Shown piece after piece: positions 1 through 7,924 of a stretch of DNA of 59,493 nt. A program made the position numbers and the translations under genes. The notes beneath the pieces were generated by a model. That model was given only the letters and a program-made list of their open reading frames with translations, made no database searches and was not told the origin of the DNA. Each line of letters begins with the position of its first letter. The stretch's first letter is position 1. Source of the DNA: QHWK01 sp035315685 (lineage in GTDB: Bacteria > Acidobacteriota > Vicinamibacteria > Vicinamibacterales > CAVVIG01); contig DATFXR010000366.1 of the NCBI GenBank assembly GCA_035315685.1, forward strand, positions 1 through 59,493. Direction: 5' to 3'.

Positions 1-210
1 GAGTTCGTGCTCGCCGACGAACCAACGGCCAATCTCGATTCGCACACGGGCGCGTCAATCATCGAGTTGATGCGGCGCATGCAGGAGCAGTATGCGACGA
101 CATTTGTGTTCTCCACCCACGACCGGCAGCTCATGTCTCACGCGGATGAAACGTTCACGATCCGCGACGGCGTGCTCATGGATCACGTGACAGGAGCCAC
201 GTCATGCTGA
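1..210 (+). CDS. ABC transporter ATP-binding protein, C-terminal part (5' truncated by window edge)
   Basis: Reading frame 1 is open from the first base and ends in TGA at 208-210. The visible 69 residues begin in the Walker B/D-loop region (FVLADEPTANLD) and include the H-loop (STHD), the usual end of a LolD/MacB-type nucleotide-binding subunit. It would energise the FtsX-like permease that follows; the two overlap by ATGCTGA, which implies translational coupling. Walker A and the signature motif lie outside the window. With the next genes it forms a four-gene set that suggests transport of a lipoprotein or other envelope substrate toward the outer membrane. The family assignment is secure, the substrate is not. 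Confidence 0.9.
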   Translation, partial: EFVLADEPTANLDSHTGASIIELMRRMQEQYATTFVFSTHDRQLMSHADETFTIRDGVLMDHVTGATSC

Positions 211-1613
211 TGTTGAAGATCGCCGCTCGCAACCTGTTCCGCAATACGCGTCGATCGGTCACGACGCTGGGCACGATCACGATTGGGGCGGCGGCCGTGA
301 TGGTGTTCGGCGCGTACATCACGTACATCCAGTACGGCGTCCAGACCAACGCCGTCCAGCAAACCGGGCACCTTCAGGTGTTCCGCAACGGGTATTTCGC
401 TTTTGGAACCGCGTCGCCCGGTGCCTGGGGGATCGATCACTACTCGACGGTCCTGCGCCTGATCCGGAACGACCAGACCCTGCAGCGGCTCTCTGCCATC
501 GTCACGCCGATTCAGTCCCTCGCGGGCATCGCGGGGAACTTTGAGAACAACACGTCGAAGACGTTTTTCGGCGTCGGCTTTGTGCCGTCCGAACGGGATC
601 GGATGAAGCAGTGGGACGAGTATGGAACGGAGCCGCGAGGTCTCAAGCATTCCGGGTTGAACGATAACGACCTCTCGAGGGGCGTCACTGGTATGGGTCT
701 GGTGCGAATCCTGGGCCTCTGCGATCGGCTGCATCTCGACAGCTGCTCGCGGGCGATCGAGCGGCCGTCGCCGCCGTCCGAGTTCGCGGGCGAAGACCCG
801 CCACCATCCGCGAACCTTGCGGATCTCGCGAGCCGCGACAAACCCGACGGTGACGCGGCGACGAACGTCAATCCGACAATCGATCTCCTGGCAGCCACCG
901 CCGGCGGCGCACCCAACGTCGTCACCCTGCAGGTTGCCAACGTCGAAATACAACCGTTCAAAGAGCTCGATGACAACTACGTCGGCATGAACATCGGTCT
1001 CGCGCAGGACCTGATCTACGGACGAGGCGAACACAAAGCGACCGGTATCGTCCTGCAACTGCATCGGACGGAGGATCTCACCGCGGCCCGCTCGCGACTG
1101 TTGTCACTGTTCAAGGAGCGCGGGCTCGATCTCGAAGTGCGGGACTTCACCGACCTCAATCCGCAATACAAGCAGATCATCGGTCTGTTCAGATCGATCT
1201 TCTCGTTCATCACGCTGATCATCGGGATCGTCGTGCTCTTCACCGTCAGCAACGCCATGAGCATGAGCGTGATCGAGCGCACCGGTGAGATCGGCACGAC
1301 GCGCGCCATGGGGGTGCGCCGGCAAGGCATCCGGGAGCAGTTTCTGGTCGAGGGAAGCGTGCTCGGCGCGATCGGCGCAACCGTCGGTGTCCTCGTAGCC
1401 CAACTCGTCGCGTTCGGCGTGAACCATGCCGGCCTGACCTGGACCCCGCCAGGCGCCGGAGCCCCGGTTCCCCTACGTCTGTATACCAACGGCGTTGACG
1501 CGCTCGTCGTGTTGACGTGGATCGGATTGCTCGTCGTGTCGGCAGCGGCCGCGTTGATTCCCGCGAATCGCGCGGCGCGGTTGCCGGTCGTGGATGCCCT
1601 TCGACATGTGTGA
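204..1613 (+). CDS. FtsX-like ABC transporter permease (LolC/E, MacB-like)
   Basis: 469 residues. An N-terminal transmembrane segment (about 20-45) is followed by a long periplasmic domain and a C-terminal FtsX domain. A membrane pair lies at about 329-405, containing the typical SNAMSMSVIERTGEIGTTRA cytoplasmic loop, and a last helix at 432-455 is followed by PANRAARLPVVDALRHV. This is the standard four-helix layout of the MacB/LolE superfamily. The start ATG overlaps the stop of the ATPase gene. The periplasmic part between about 150 and 235 is Pro/Ser/Asp-rich and looks less structured. It probably works with the upstream ATPase, the LolA-like protein and the barrel downstream. The cargo cannot be read from the sequence. 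Confidence 0.88.
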   Translation: MLMLKIAARNLFRNTRRSVTTLGTITIGAAAVMVFGAYITYIQYGVQTNAVQQTGHLQVFRNGYFAFGTASPGAWGIDHYSTVLRLIRNDQTLQRLSAIVTPIQSLAGIAGNFENNTSKTFFGVGFVPSERDRMKQWDEYGTEPRGLKHSGLNDNDLSRGVTGMGLVRILGLCDRLHLDSCSRAIERPSPPSEFAGEDPPPSANLADLASRDKPDGDAATNVNPTIDLLAATAGGAPNVVTLQVANVEIQPFKELDDNYVGMNIGLAQDLIYGRGEHKATGIVLQLHRTEDLTAARSRLLSLFKERGLDLEVRDFTDLNPQYKQIIGLFRSIFSFITLIIGIVVLFTVSNAMSMSVIERTGEIGTTRAMGVRRQGIREQFLVEGSVLGAIGATVGVLVAQLVAFGVNHAGLTWTPPGAGAPVPLRLYTNGVDALVVLTWIGLLVVSAAAALIPANRAARLPVVDALRHV

Positions 1614-1624
1614 GGTGGTGCTAT

Positions 1625-2428
1625 ATGGCCAAGACGTTCTTGGTCGTCGCGTTCATCGCGACGACGCTTTTGCTTCTTCCGGAGGTCGGTTCCACGCAGG
1701 CACCAACGACCGGCGGGACCCCGAGTCCGCAGGATGTGGTCACGGCGGTGGATCGCGTACGGAATCCGGATCAGCCGTTTCGCGTCGCGCTCAGTATCGT
1801 CGAATACCTCAGTAACAAGCCACGCGATCGGACGGGCCTGATCGTCTATTCTCGCGAGGACAAGCAATCCGGGCAGTTCAACAACCTGGTGCGGTACGCG
1901 GAGCCGCCCCGCGACGCAGGGAAGCTGGTGCTGCTGAAAGGCGGCAATCTGTGGTTCTACGATCCGGCGTCGAAGGCGAGCATTCGCATTTCCCCCCAGC
2001 AGCGGTTGACGGGCCAGGCCTCCGAGGGCGACGTGCTCACGGTCAACCTCGCGCGCGATTACGCGACGACAATCGTCGGCGAAGAGAGCCTCCAGGACGC
2101 CGATCACAAGAGCCGTGACTGTTGGCGCCTGGAGCTGAAGGCGGCGACGCCCGATGCGGCCTACAACCGGATCGAATACTGGGTGGAGCGCGGGACGTAT
2201 CGGTCGGTCAAAGGGAAGTTCTATGCCGATAGCGGGCGCCTCTTGAAGATCGCGTACTACCACAACTACGAGCAGCAACTCGGGGGGATGCGTCCGACCG
2301 AGGTGATCCTCATCGACGCCGTCAACAGCAATCTCGCCACGACCATCAATTACTCCGACTATCGCTTTCAGGAGATTCCTGATGCATGGTTCCAACGCGA
2401 CTACCTGCCGCGCGTGAGGGCCGAATGA
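1625..2428 (+). CDS. LolA-like outer-membrane lipoprotein-sorting family protein
   Basis: 267 residues from the ATG at 1625. An upstream in-frame start at 1517 lies inside the permease gene and is unlikely. The N-terminus (MAKTFLVVAFIATTLLLLP) is a signal peptide. The mature part has features of the LolA-like group found beside FtsX permeases: repeated beta-strand segments such as NLWFYDPASKASIRISPQQR and YNRIEYWVERGTYRSVKGKF, which build an open half-barrel that can carry a lipid-like ligand across the periplasm. It ends in an ATGA overlap with the next gene, so the four genes are one operon. The role as a carrier is inferred from family and context. Confidence 0.75.
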   Translation: MAKTFLVVAFIATTLLLLPEVGSTQAPTTGGTPSPQDVVTAVDRVRNPDQPFRVALSIVEYLSNKPRDRTGLIVYSREDKQSGQFNNLVRYAEPPRDAGKLVLLKGGNLWFYDPASKASIRISPQQRLTGQASEGDVLTVNLARDYATTIVGEESLQDADHKSRDCWRLELKAATPDAAYNRIEYWVERGTYRSVKGKFYADSGRLLKIAYYHNYEQQLGGMRPTEVILIDAVNSNLATTINYSDYRFQEIPDAWFQRDYLPRVRAE

Positions 2429-3912
2429 ACGCACGAGCGGCAGCCGCGGCGTTGTTGATCGTCGCACTGGTTGGGTTGAGTTCCCGGTCTGCCGCGCTGG
2501 GCGCTCAGCAACAGACAGATGCGCAGCCCCCGGCCGGCGATGGTCAGAAACCGGCGACGCCGTCTCCTGGCACGACCGAAAATGACGACCTCGATAAGAT
2601 CCCGAACCCGCAGTCTTCGGCGGATGCGAAGGTTGCACAGAGCCGAAACGGGAATCAGCGACTGTATGTCGAAAATGCCTTCACGGGTTCGACCGGTCGA
2701 AGCACGCTTCTCGTGCCAGTTCCGCAGTCGACGGCTTCAACCTGGCAGGACCGTGTCTTCGTCGACGTGCGCCGGGAATGGCCCGCCGGCCGGCGCCTCA
2801 CGTTGACGTTCAGCGATCGCCTCAACGTGCGCGCGGAAAACGATCTCGCCTTTCCCACTCAGCAGAGCGTGATCAACGAGTGGCGGGAGGGGTTTCTCAG
2901 TTGGGAGGTTTCCGACAACATGTACGTCGACGCCGGCCGCATCAACGTCAAGAGCGGCGCGGCCCTAGGATTCAACCCCACCGATTTTTTCAAAACGCGG
3001 GCGGTCGTCGAGCCCCTCTCGTCCGATCCGTCGGTTCTCCGCGAAGACCGACTCGGAACGCTCATGCTCCGCGCACAGCGCATCTGGACGGGCGGCGCGA
3101 TGACGGTAGCCTTCGCGCCGGCAATATCTCACGTGAGCCCGATCTACTCCGACACCAACCTGCCGTCCGTTGGTCCTTCATTCGATCGAACGAACGCCCG
3201 GACCCGACTGCTCCTGAAGGGGAGCATCAACGTGGCGGCCGACTTCAGCCCCGAACTCCTCGTCTATCGCGAAGGCGATCGGATCCGCTTCGGCCTGAAC
3301 TTCACCCGAGGAATCGGCCAAAACGTCGTGGCTTACGCGGAATGGTCGGGAGGTGCTGAACCCAACGTGATCGACGACGCGCTGGCCGATGGCCGCGACA
3401 CGCACGTTCTGCCGGTTGGCGCGCCCAGCGTGCTGGCAGACGATTCCGCGCCGAGGTTTCGGCAGGATCTTTCGGTGGGCGGGTCATTCTCGACCAGCCG
3501 CAAACTCACGCTCAACGTCGAGTACCACTTCCACCAGGCCGGTTTCGACAGACGAGACTGGGAGCGCTGGTTCAATGTCGGTGAAGGCGCAACGAGCGCA
3601 TCGCTTGCGCCTAGGGAGCTGTGGTTCATTCGAAGTTATGCGCTCGACCGCCAAGATCCACTCACGCGCCACTCTCTCTTTGTTCGCGCGGATTGGGTCG
3701 ATGCGTTCATCCGACACCTCGAGCTGACCGGTTTCGTCAATATGGATCTGTACGATGGGTCAAGCCTCGTACAGCTCGCAACCGATTACTTCGCATCGAG
3801 CAAATGGACGGTGGGCGTTCAGGCCAGCGTCAACGTAGGCGGACCCGGTTCAGACTTCGGGAGCCTGCCTCAGCGCGGCAGCCTGCTATTCAAGTTGGCC
3901 CGCTACTTCTGA
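2425..3912 (+). CDS. Outer-membrane beta-barrel protein of the FtsX/LolA-like operon
   Basis: 495 residues from the ATG at 2425, which overlaps the preceding TGA; a start at 2386 would add 13 residues inside the upstream gene. After a signal peptide (ending near SSRSAALGAQQQ) comes a Pro/Asp-rich segment, then a long series of alternating amphipathic strands ending in LLFKLARYF, with the aromatic terminal residue expected of a barrel inserted by BamA. I do not recognise a named porin family. In related operons a similar barrel follows the LolA-like gene, so it may be the outer-membrane end of the export route or its cargo. Confidence 0.65.
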   Translation: MNARAAAAALLIVALVGLSSRSAALGAQQQTDAQPPAGDGQKPATPSPGTTENDDLDKIPNPQSSADAKVAQSRNGNQRLYVENAFTGSTGRSTLLVPVPQSTASTWQDRVFVDVRREWPAGRRLTLTFSDRLNVRAENDLAFPTQQSVINEWREGFLSWEVSDNMYVDAGRINVKSGAALGFNPTDFFKTRAVVEPLSSDPSVLREDRLGTLMLRAQRIWTGGAMTVAFAPAISHVSPIYSDTNLPSVGPSFDRTNARTRLLLKGSINVAADFSPELLVYREGDRIRFGLNFTRGIGQNVVAYAEWSGGAEPNVIDDALADGRDTHVLPVGAPSVLADDSAPRFRQDLSVGGSFSTSRKLTLNVEYHFHQAGFDRRDWERWFNVGEGATSASLAPRELWFIRSYALDRQDPLTRHSLFVRADWVDAFIRHLELTGFVNMDLYDGSSLVQLATDYFASSKWTVGVQASVNVGGPGSDFGSLPQRGSLLFKLARYF

Positions 3913-3923
3913 CGGCCTGGATT

Positions 3924-3947
3924 GTCGTCCACCGTGGCAAGGACGAC
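3924..3947 (+). terminator. Hairpin after the four-gene ABC operon
   Basis: GTCGTCC and GGACGAC form a perfect 7-bp stem around a 10-nt loop, 12 nt after the stop of the barrel gene. No T-run follows, so intrinsic termination is possible but not certain. It is the only strong inverted repeat at this operon end. Confidence 0.4.
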
Positions 3948-4100
3948 GAACCGTAACGTCCATATCCGGTCGTCGATTCACGCGCAGGCGAGCGTGCGAT
4001 TCATCGGCTATACTAGAATTTCGAGCGTCCCAGAGCCGTTGGGTGACAATCGGGTGACAACGCTGCAGGCTGGCATCGCTTCCTCGTTTCGGTAGAGCAC

Positions 4101-4240
4101 TCAAGCTCCCGAGGCGAGTCGAAGGGGTCGGCTTTTGTTGTTCCATCTCACCTCTAGTCCTTTCCTCAGTTCTTCATCCGTCGCATTCAGGTAGCGCTGC
4201 GTCTGGCGGATGCTCGCGTGTCCGCTGCTCGCGGTTCCAG
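4101..4240 (-). pseudogene. Relic of a tyrosine recombinase/phage-type integrase C-terminus
   Basis: Read on the minus strand, 4104-4229 gives SSGHASIRQTQRYLNATDEE followed by LRKGLEVRW. This matches the end of the XerC/phage integrase catalytic domain: the GHASI turn, the TQRYL segment with the nucleophilic tyrosine (TAC at 4191-4193), then the typical NATDEELRKG tail. Nothing upstream in this frame resembles the rest of the catalytic domain and there is no start codon in a sensible place, so only the tail survives. It implies an integrated element was once present. No flanking tRNA or paired att site was found. Confidence 0.7.
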
Positions 4241-4751
4241 GCAGCACCCGTTCGCGTCGGTCGCGGTTCGATGCCGTGCGCGAGCAGGCGAAGCGTTTCC
4301 CACGCCGTTCGAATCTCCGGCTGGTTCGTCGAAGCTCGTTAGAAATGTCCCCGCGCTTGACTCGTTAGACTCGCAAGGAACCCGTTGGATGTTTCTCTCT
4401 GGAATTCGTGACGACTGGCGACCTTCCGCAGCGAACCGCGTCGTGACGGCCATCGCGTAGGTTTCCGCAGATGCCGGATCGGACCGAAAATTGCGGCTCG
4501 CCGCTGGCGGATGTTCCCGTTCGGCGCGGAACAGTGGCTGGTCGCGCCCACGGATAACTTGATGATCGGCGTGAAGAGGCCGGCCAAAGTGAGCCACCAG
4601 CGAGTGCGGCGGTGGCTGAACGAGCTCATCGCCGGCGCAGCGGCGGAAGAGACCCCGGAGATGGTACACGCCGGTAATACTTTGGTATCGGGTCTGACTG
4701 CCGCAGCATCGTCTTCGATTAGGATCTGGTCCAACCGATCAACGAGGCTCG

Positions 4752-7700
4752 ATGACGGCCCTTCCGCACCGCCTGCGCGCCGCTTTGGCTGTTCCGATCG
4801 TCCTGCTGCTCGCCGGCGCCGCCCACGCGCAGGTCGACGGAGCGATCCTCGCCGGAACGGTCGTCGATCCCAGCGGTGCTGCCGTCGTGAACGCGACCGT
4901 CACGCTCCGGAACGTGGGAACGGATGTCGTGACGGTCGTTCAAACAAACACGGCCGGTGCGTATGTCGCGCCGAATCTTCGTCCGGGTGAGTACACCGTT
5001 TCAGCCGATGCGCCCGGGCTGACCTCCGGCGCGCTTCCGACGCTGGTCCTCAGCGTCGGCGAAACGCCGATCCTGAACATTCAGATGACACTCGCGACGA
5101 TTGGACAGACTGTCGACGTTGTCGCGGGCGCAGGCATTCTGGAGCCGGGCAGCGCGGCCATCAGCCACGTCATCGACGGCCGCGTGGCTCGCGATCTGCC
5201 GTTGAACGGCCGGGACTGGACCCAGCTGGCGATGCTGCAGCCCGGCGTCAGCCTGATCCGCACGCAACCCGACGCAAACGGCCTGAACAACCGCGGCAAC
5301 CGCGGGTTCGGTTCCCAGCTGACGATTGCGGGCGCTCGTCCGCAGCAGAACAACTATCGCCTCGACGGCGTGAGCGTCAACGATTACGCGAACTCATCGC
5401 CCGGCGCGACCGATGGCCTGACGCTCGGCGCGGAAGCCATTGCCGAGTTCTCGGTGATCTCCAGCAACTACTCGTCGTCGTACGGTCTGGCCTCCGGTGG
5501 TGTCATCAGCGCGGTGACACGGGCGGGTGCAAACGAGCTCCATGGGTCGGCGTACGAGTTCTTCCGAAACGATGCGCTCGATGCGCGTGGATACTTCGAT
5601 GATGCGGAACTGCCGTTTCGCCGCAACCAGTTCGGCTTTGTGGTCGGCGGTCCCGTCGTCAGAAGCCGGACCTTCTTCTTCGCCAACTATGAAGGGTTGC
5701 GGCAGTCGCAGACGACGACGGCGATCGCCACGGTCCCTTCGCCATCCGCTCGCAGCGGGAGACTGGCGAGCGGCGACATCGCCGTCGATCCCGCGGTCCG
5801 GCGATACCTCGGATTGTTCGCATTGCCGAATGGCTCCGTCGCCGGCGATACCGGCCTATACAGGTTCGCCAGCAATGCTGTCGTCCCGGAAAACTTCTTG
5901 ACGGTCCGCGTGGACCACGCGATTTCCCTCCGCAACAACCTTCACGGTACGTATCTGTTCGATCGAGGGTCCACTACCCAGCCGGATTCACTGAACGTCG
6001 TCCTGAACTCCAACCAGACGACACGCCAGGTGGTTGCCGTCGAGGACACGCACGTCTTCGGCTCGCGCTTCGCGAACACGGTGCGCCTTGGCGCGAACCG
6101 CGTCGTGGCGGCAACGCTGCAGACGGCGTCTGGTGCGAACCCGCTGGGATCGGACCTGTCGCTCGGCATTGCCACAGGCATGTACGCGCCGGTGATCCAG
6201 GTGACGAGCCTCACGAGTTTCGGCGGCGGTCTGAACGGCACGTCGTACGGCAACTACTGGTTCACGACGTGGCAGGCCTACGACGATGCGTTTTGGAGCG
6301 TCGGGAAGCATTCGATCAGGAGCGGATTCGCCTTCGAACGGATCCGTTCCGATTTCGTCCTGGCAGCGAATCCGAATGGTGTCTTCCGGTTCAACACGCT
6401 CGTGGACTTTCTGTCCAACAGACCGGCATCGCTCCAGCTTCAGTACGGCGCCCTGACGCCGCGCGCGCTGCGCCAGAACGTATTCGGTGTCTACGTCGAG
6501 GACGACTATCGCCCGGCCGGGAATCTGACGATGAATCTCGGGCTGCGGTACGAACCGGCGACCGTCCCCACGGAGGTGGACGGGAAGCTGGCGAGCCTGC
6601 GAACGCTCGGATCGGCGCAGATACACTCCGGCGATCCGCTCTTTGAGAATCCGACACTCTGGAACGTCGAGCCGCGAGTCGGCCTCGCCTGGGATCCGTT
6701 CAAGACGGGAAGAACCGCCGTTCGCGGAGGCTTCGGCATCTTCGACGTGCTGCCGCTGACCTACCAGTTCAACCTGATGGAGGTTTCGGCGCTGCCGTTT
6801 CAGCAGATTGCAAGCTCGTCGAGCCTGCCGCCCGGATCGTTCCCGACCGGTGCGGTGTCGCTGGTGCAATTGGGCAGCGGCCTGCGAACCTCGTTCATCG
6901 AGTTCGAGCCGCAGCGCAACTATGTCATGCAGTGGAACACGAGCCTGCAGCGGGACATTCTGCAGAACGTGACGATTATGGCCGCCTATACGGGATCGCG
7001 GGGCGTGCACAACGCGATGCGCACGACCGACGCGAACGGCGCGATCCCGTCGACGACTCCCGAAGGCCTGGTGTGGCCGTGCGCCGGCGATGTGACGAAT
7101 GGCCTGTGCAGCAGGCCCGGCGGCGGAGCGCGATTCAATCCGGCGTTTGGTCAGATCGACGGCCAGGTGTGGAATGGCAGCTCGAATTACAGCGCGCTGC
7201 TGCTCAGCGCCCGGAAGCGCTTCGCGAGAAGCCTCGACGCGCAGCTCTCGTTCACGTGGTCACACAGCGAGGACACCGGCTCGTCGGTTGGATCGGGTGG
7301 GCCGTTTCTCAACTCCGTGTCGGGGCAGTTTCTGTTCGCGCCCGTCCGCGCGCCCTCGGATTTCAACGTGGGCCGCACGCTCAACGGCAGCGGGACGTGG
7401 GCAGTGCCGATCGGCCGCGGCAAGCCGTGGGGCGGCTGGCACATTGCCGGCGTACTGACGATGAGCGATGGCCTGCCGTTTACGCCGCTGATTTCCGGCG
7501 ACGCGCTCGGACAGGGGAACCAGAGTCTGTTCGACGTGCCGGATCGGCTCGATCTTCCTGGCTGTCGCGACGCCGTGAACCCGGGTAATCCGTCGCAGTA
7601 CATCAACCTGAGCTGCTTTGCGTTTCCTTCCCCGAGCACCCGCTTCGGAAACGCCGGGCGGAACTCACTCGTCGGCCCGGGTCTCGTCTCCGCGGACGTC

Positions 7701-7922
7701 TCGGTGATCAAGGACATCCCGATCGCGGGTGTCGGCCGGGACGCGCGCCTGCAGTTCCGCGCCGAGTTGTTCAACCTGGCCAATCGCGCGAACTTCGCGC
7801 CGCCGCTGGCGAACAACAGGCTGTTCGACGCGAAGGGTGCGCCGGTCAGCTTCGCCGGACAGATCACGACCTTGTCCACCAGCCCGCGTCAGCTGCAGCT
7901 CGGTGTCAAGCTGGTCTGGTAG
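4752..7922 (+). CDS. TonB-dependent receptor with carboxypeptidase-regulatory-like domain (Oar-like)
   Basis: 1056 residues. A signal peptide ends at AAHAQ. Residues 28-115 form a carboxypeptidase-regulatory-like Ig fold (GTVVDPSGAAVVNATVTLRN ... GAYVAPNLRPGEYTV). Next come a plug (DLPLNGRDWTQLAMLQPGV, NRGFGSQLTIAGARPQQNNY, LDGVSVND) and a large barrel ending in QLQLGVKLVW. This is the Oar/SusC-like receptor type expanded in Acidobacteriota, which imports or senses large substrates with TonB energy. No separate TonB box could be fixed. The stop is 2 nt before the start of a propeller histidine kinase, so receptor and sensor are probably co-transcribed. The ligand is unknown. Confidence 0.92.
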   Translation: MTALPHRLRAALAVPIVLLLAGAAHAQVDGAILAGTVVDPSGAAVVNATVTLRNVGTDVVTVVQTNTAGAYVAPNLRPGEYTVSADAPGLTSGALPTLVLSVGETPILNIQMTLATIGQTVDVVAGAGILEPGSAAISHVIDGRVARDLPLNGRDWTQLAMLQPGVSLIRTQPDANGLNNRGNRGFGSQLTIAGARPQQNNYRLDGVSVNDYANSSPGATDGLTLGAEAIAEFSVISSNYSSSYGLASGGVISAVTRAGANELHGSAYEFFRNDALDARGYFDDAELPFRRNQFGFVVGGPVVRSRTFFFANYEGLRQSQTTTAIATVPSPSARSGRLASGDIAVDPAVRRYLGLFALPNGSVAGDTGLYRFASNAVVPENFLTVRVDHAISLRNNLHGTYLFDRGSTTQPDSLNVVLNSNQTTRQVVAVEDTHVFGSRFANTVRLGANRVVAATLQTASGANPLGSDLSLGIATGMYAPVIQVTSLTSFGGGLNGTSYGNYWFTTWQAYDDAFWSVGKHSIRSGFAFERIRSDFVLAANPNGVFRFNTLVDFLSNRPASLQLQYGALTPRALRQNVFGVYVEDDYRPAGNLTMNLGLRYEPATVPTEVDGKLASLRTLGSAQIHSGDPLFENPTLWNVEPRVGLAWDPFKTGRTAVRGGFGIFDVLPLTYQFNLMEVSALPFQQIASSSSLPPGSFPTGAVSLVQLGSGLRTSFIEFEPQRNYVMQWNTSLQRDILQNVTIMAAYTGSRGVHNAMRTTDANGAIPSTTPEGLVWPCAGDVTNGLCSRPGGGARFNPAFGQIDGQVWNGSSNYSALLLSARKRFARSLDAQLSFTWSHSEDTGSSVGSGGPFLNSVSGQFLFAPVRAPSDFNVGRTLNGSGTWAVPIGRGKPWGGWHIAGVLTMSDGLPFTPLISGDALGQGNQSLFDVPDRLDLPGCRDAVNPGNPSQYINLSCFAFPSPSTRFGNAGRNSLVGPGLVSADVSVIKDIPIAGVGRDARLQFRAELFNLANRANFAPPLANNRLFDAKGAPVSFAGQITTLSTSPRQLQLGVKLVW

Positions 7923-7924
7923 CG

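Larger units (their letters stand above)
3913..4751. other. Long intergenic region with integrase relic
   Basis: About 840 bp with no convincing intact gene. It holds the hairpin described above, a degraded integrase tail on the minus strand (4101-4240), a direct repeat GGGTGACAA-TC-GGGTGACAA near 4041-4060, and a lone TATACT that could be a -10. At 4676-4697 the stretch TACTTTGGTATCGGGTCTGA resembles half of the recurrent promoter element found from 12 kb onward, but it is too degenerate to call. The open frames here are short and have no family resemblance. Confidence 0.5.

Noticed and set aside
183..3083. Long minus-strand open frames opposite the ABC operon (for example 183-1064 and 1016-2638)
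   Set aside because: Arg/Val/His-rich translations with no family resemblance, lying entirely over well-supported plus-strand genes; typical shadows in GC-rich DNA.
4339..4990. Open frames in the intergenic region before receptor 1
   Set aside because: Short, overlapping on both strands and without recognisable motifs; only the integrase tail could be supported.
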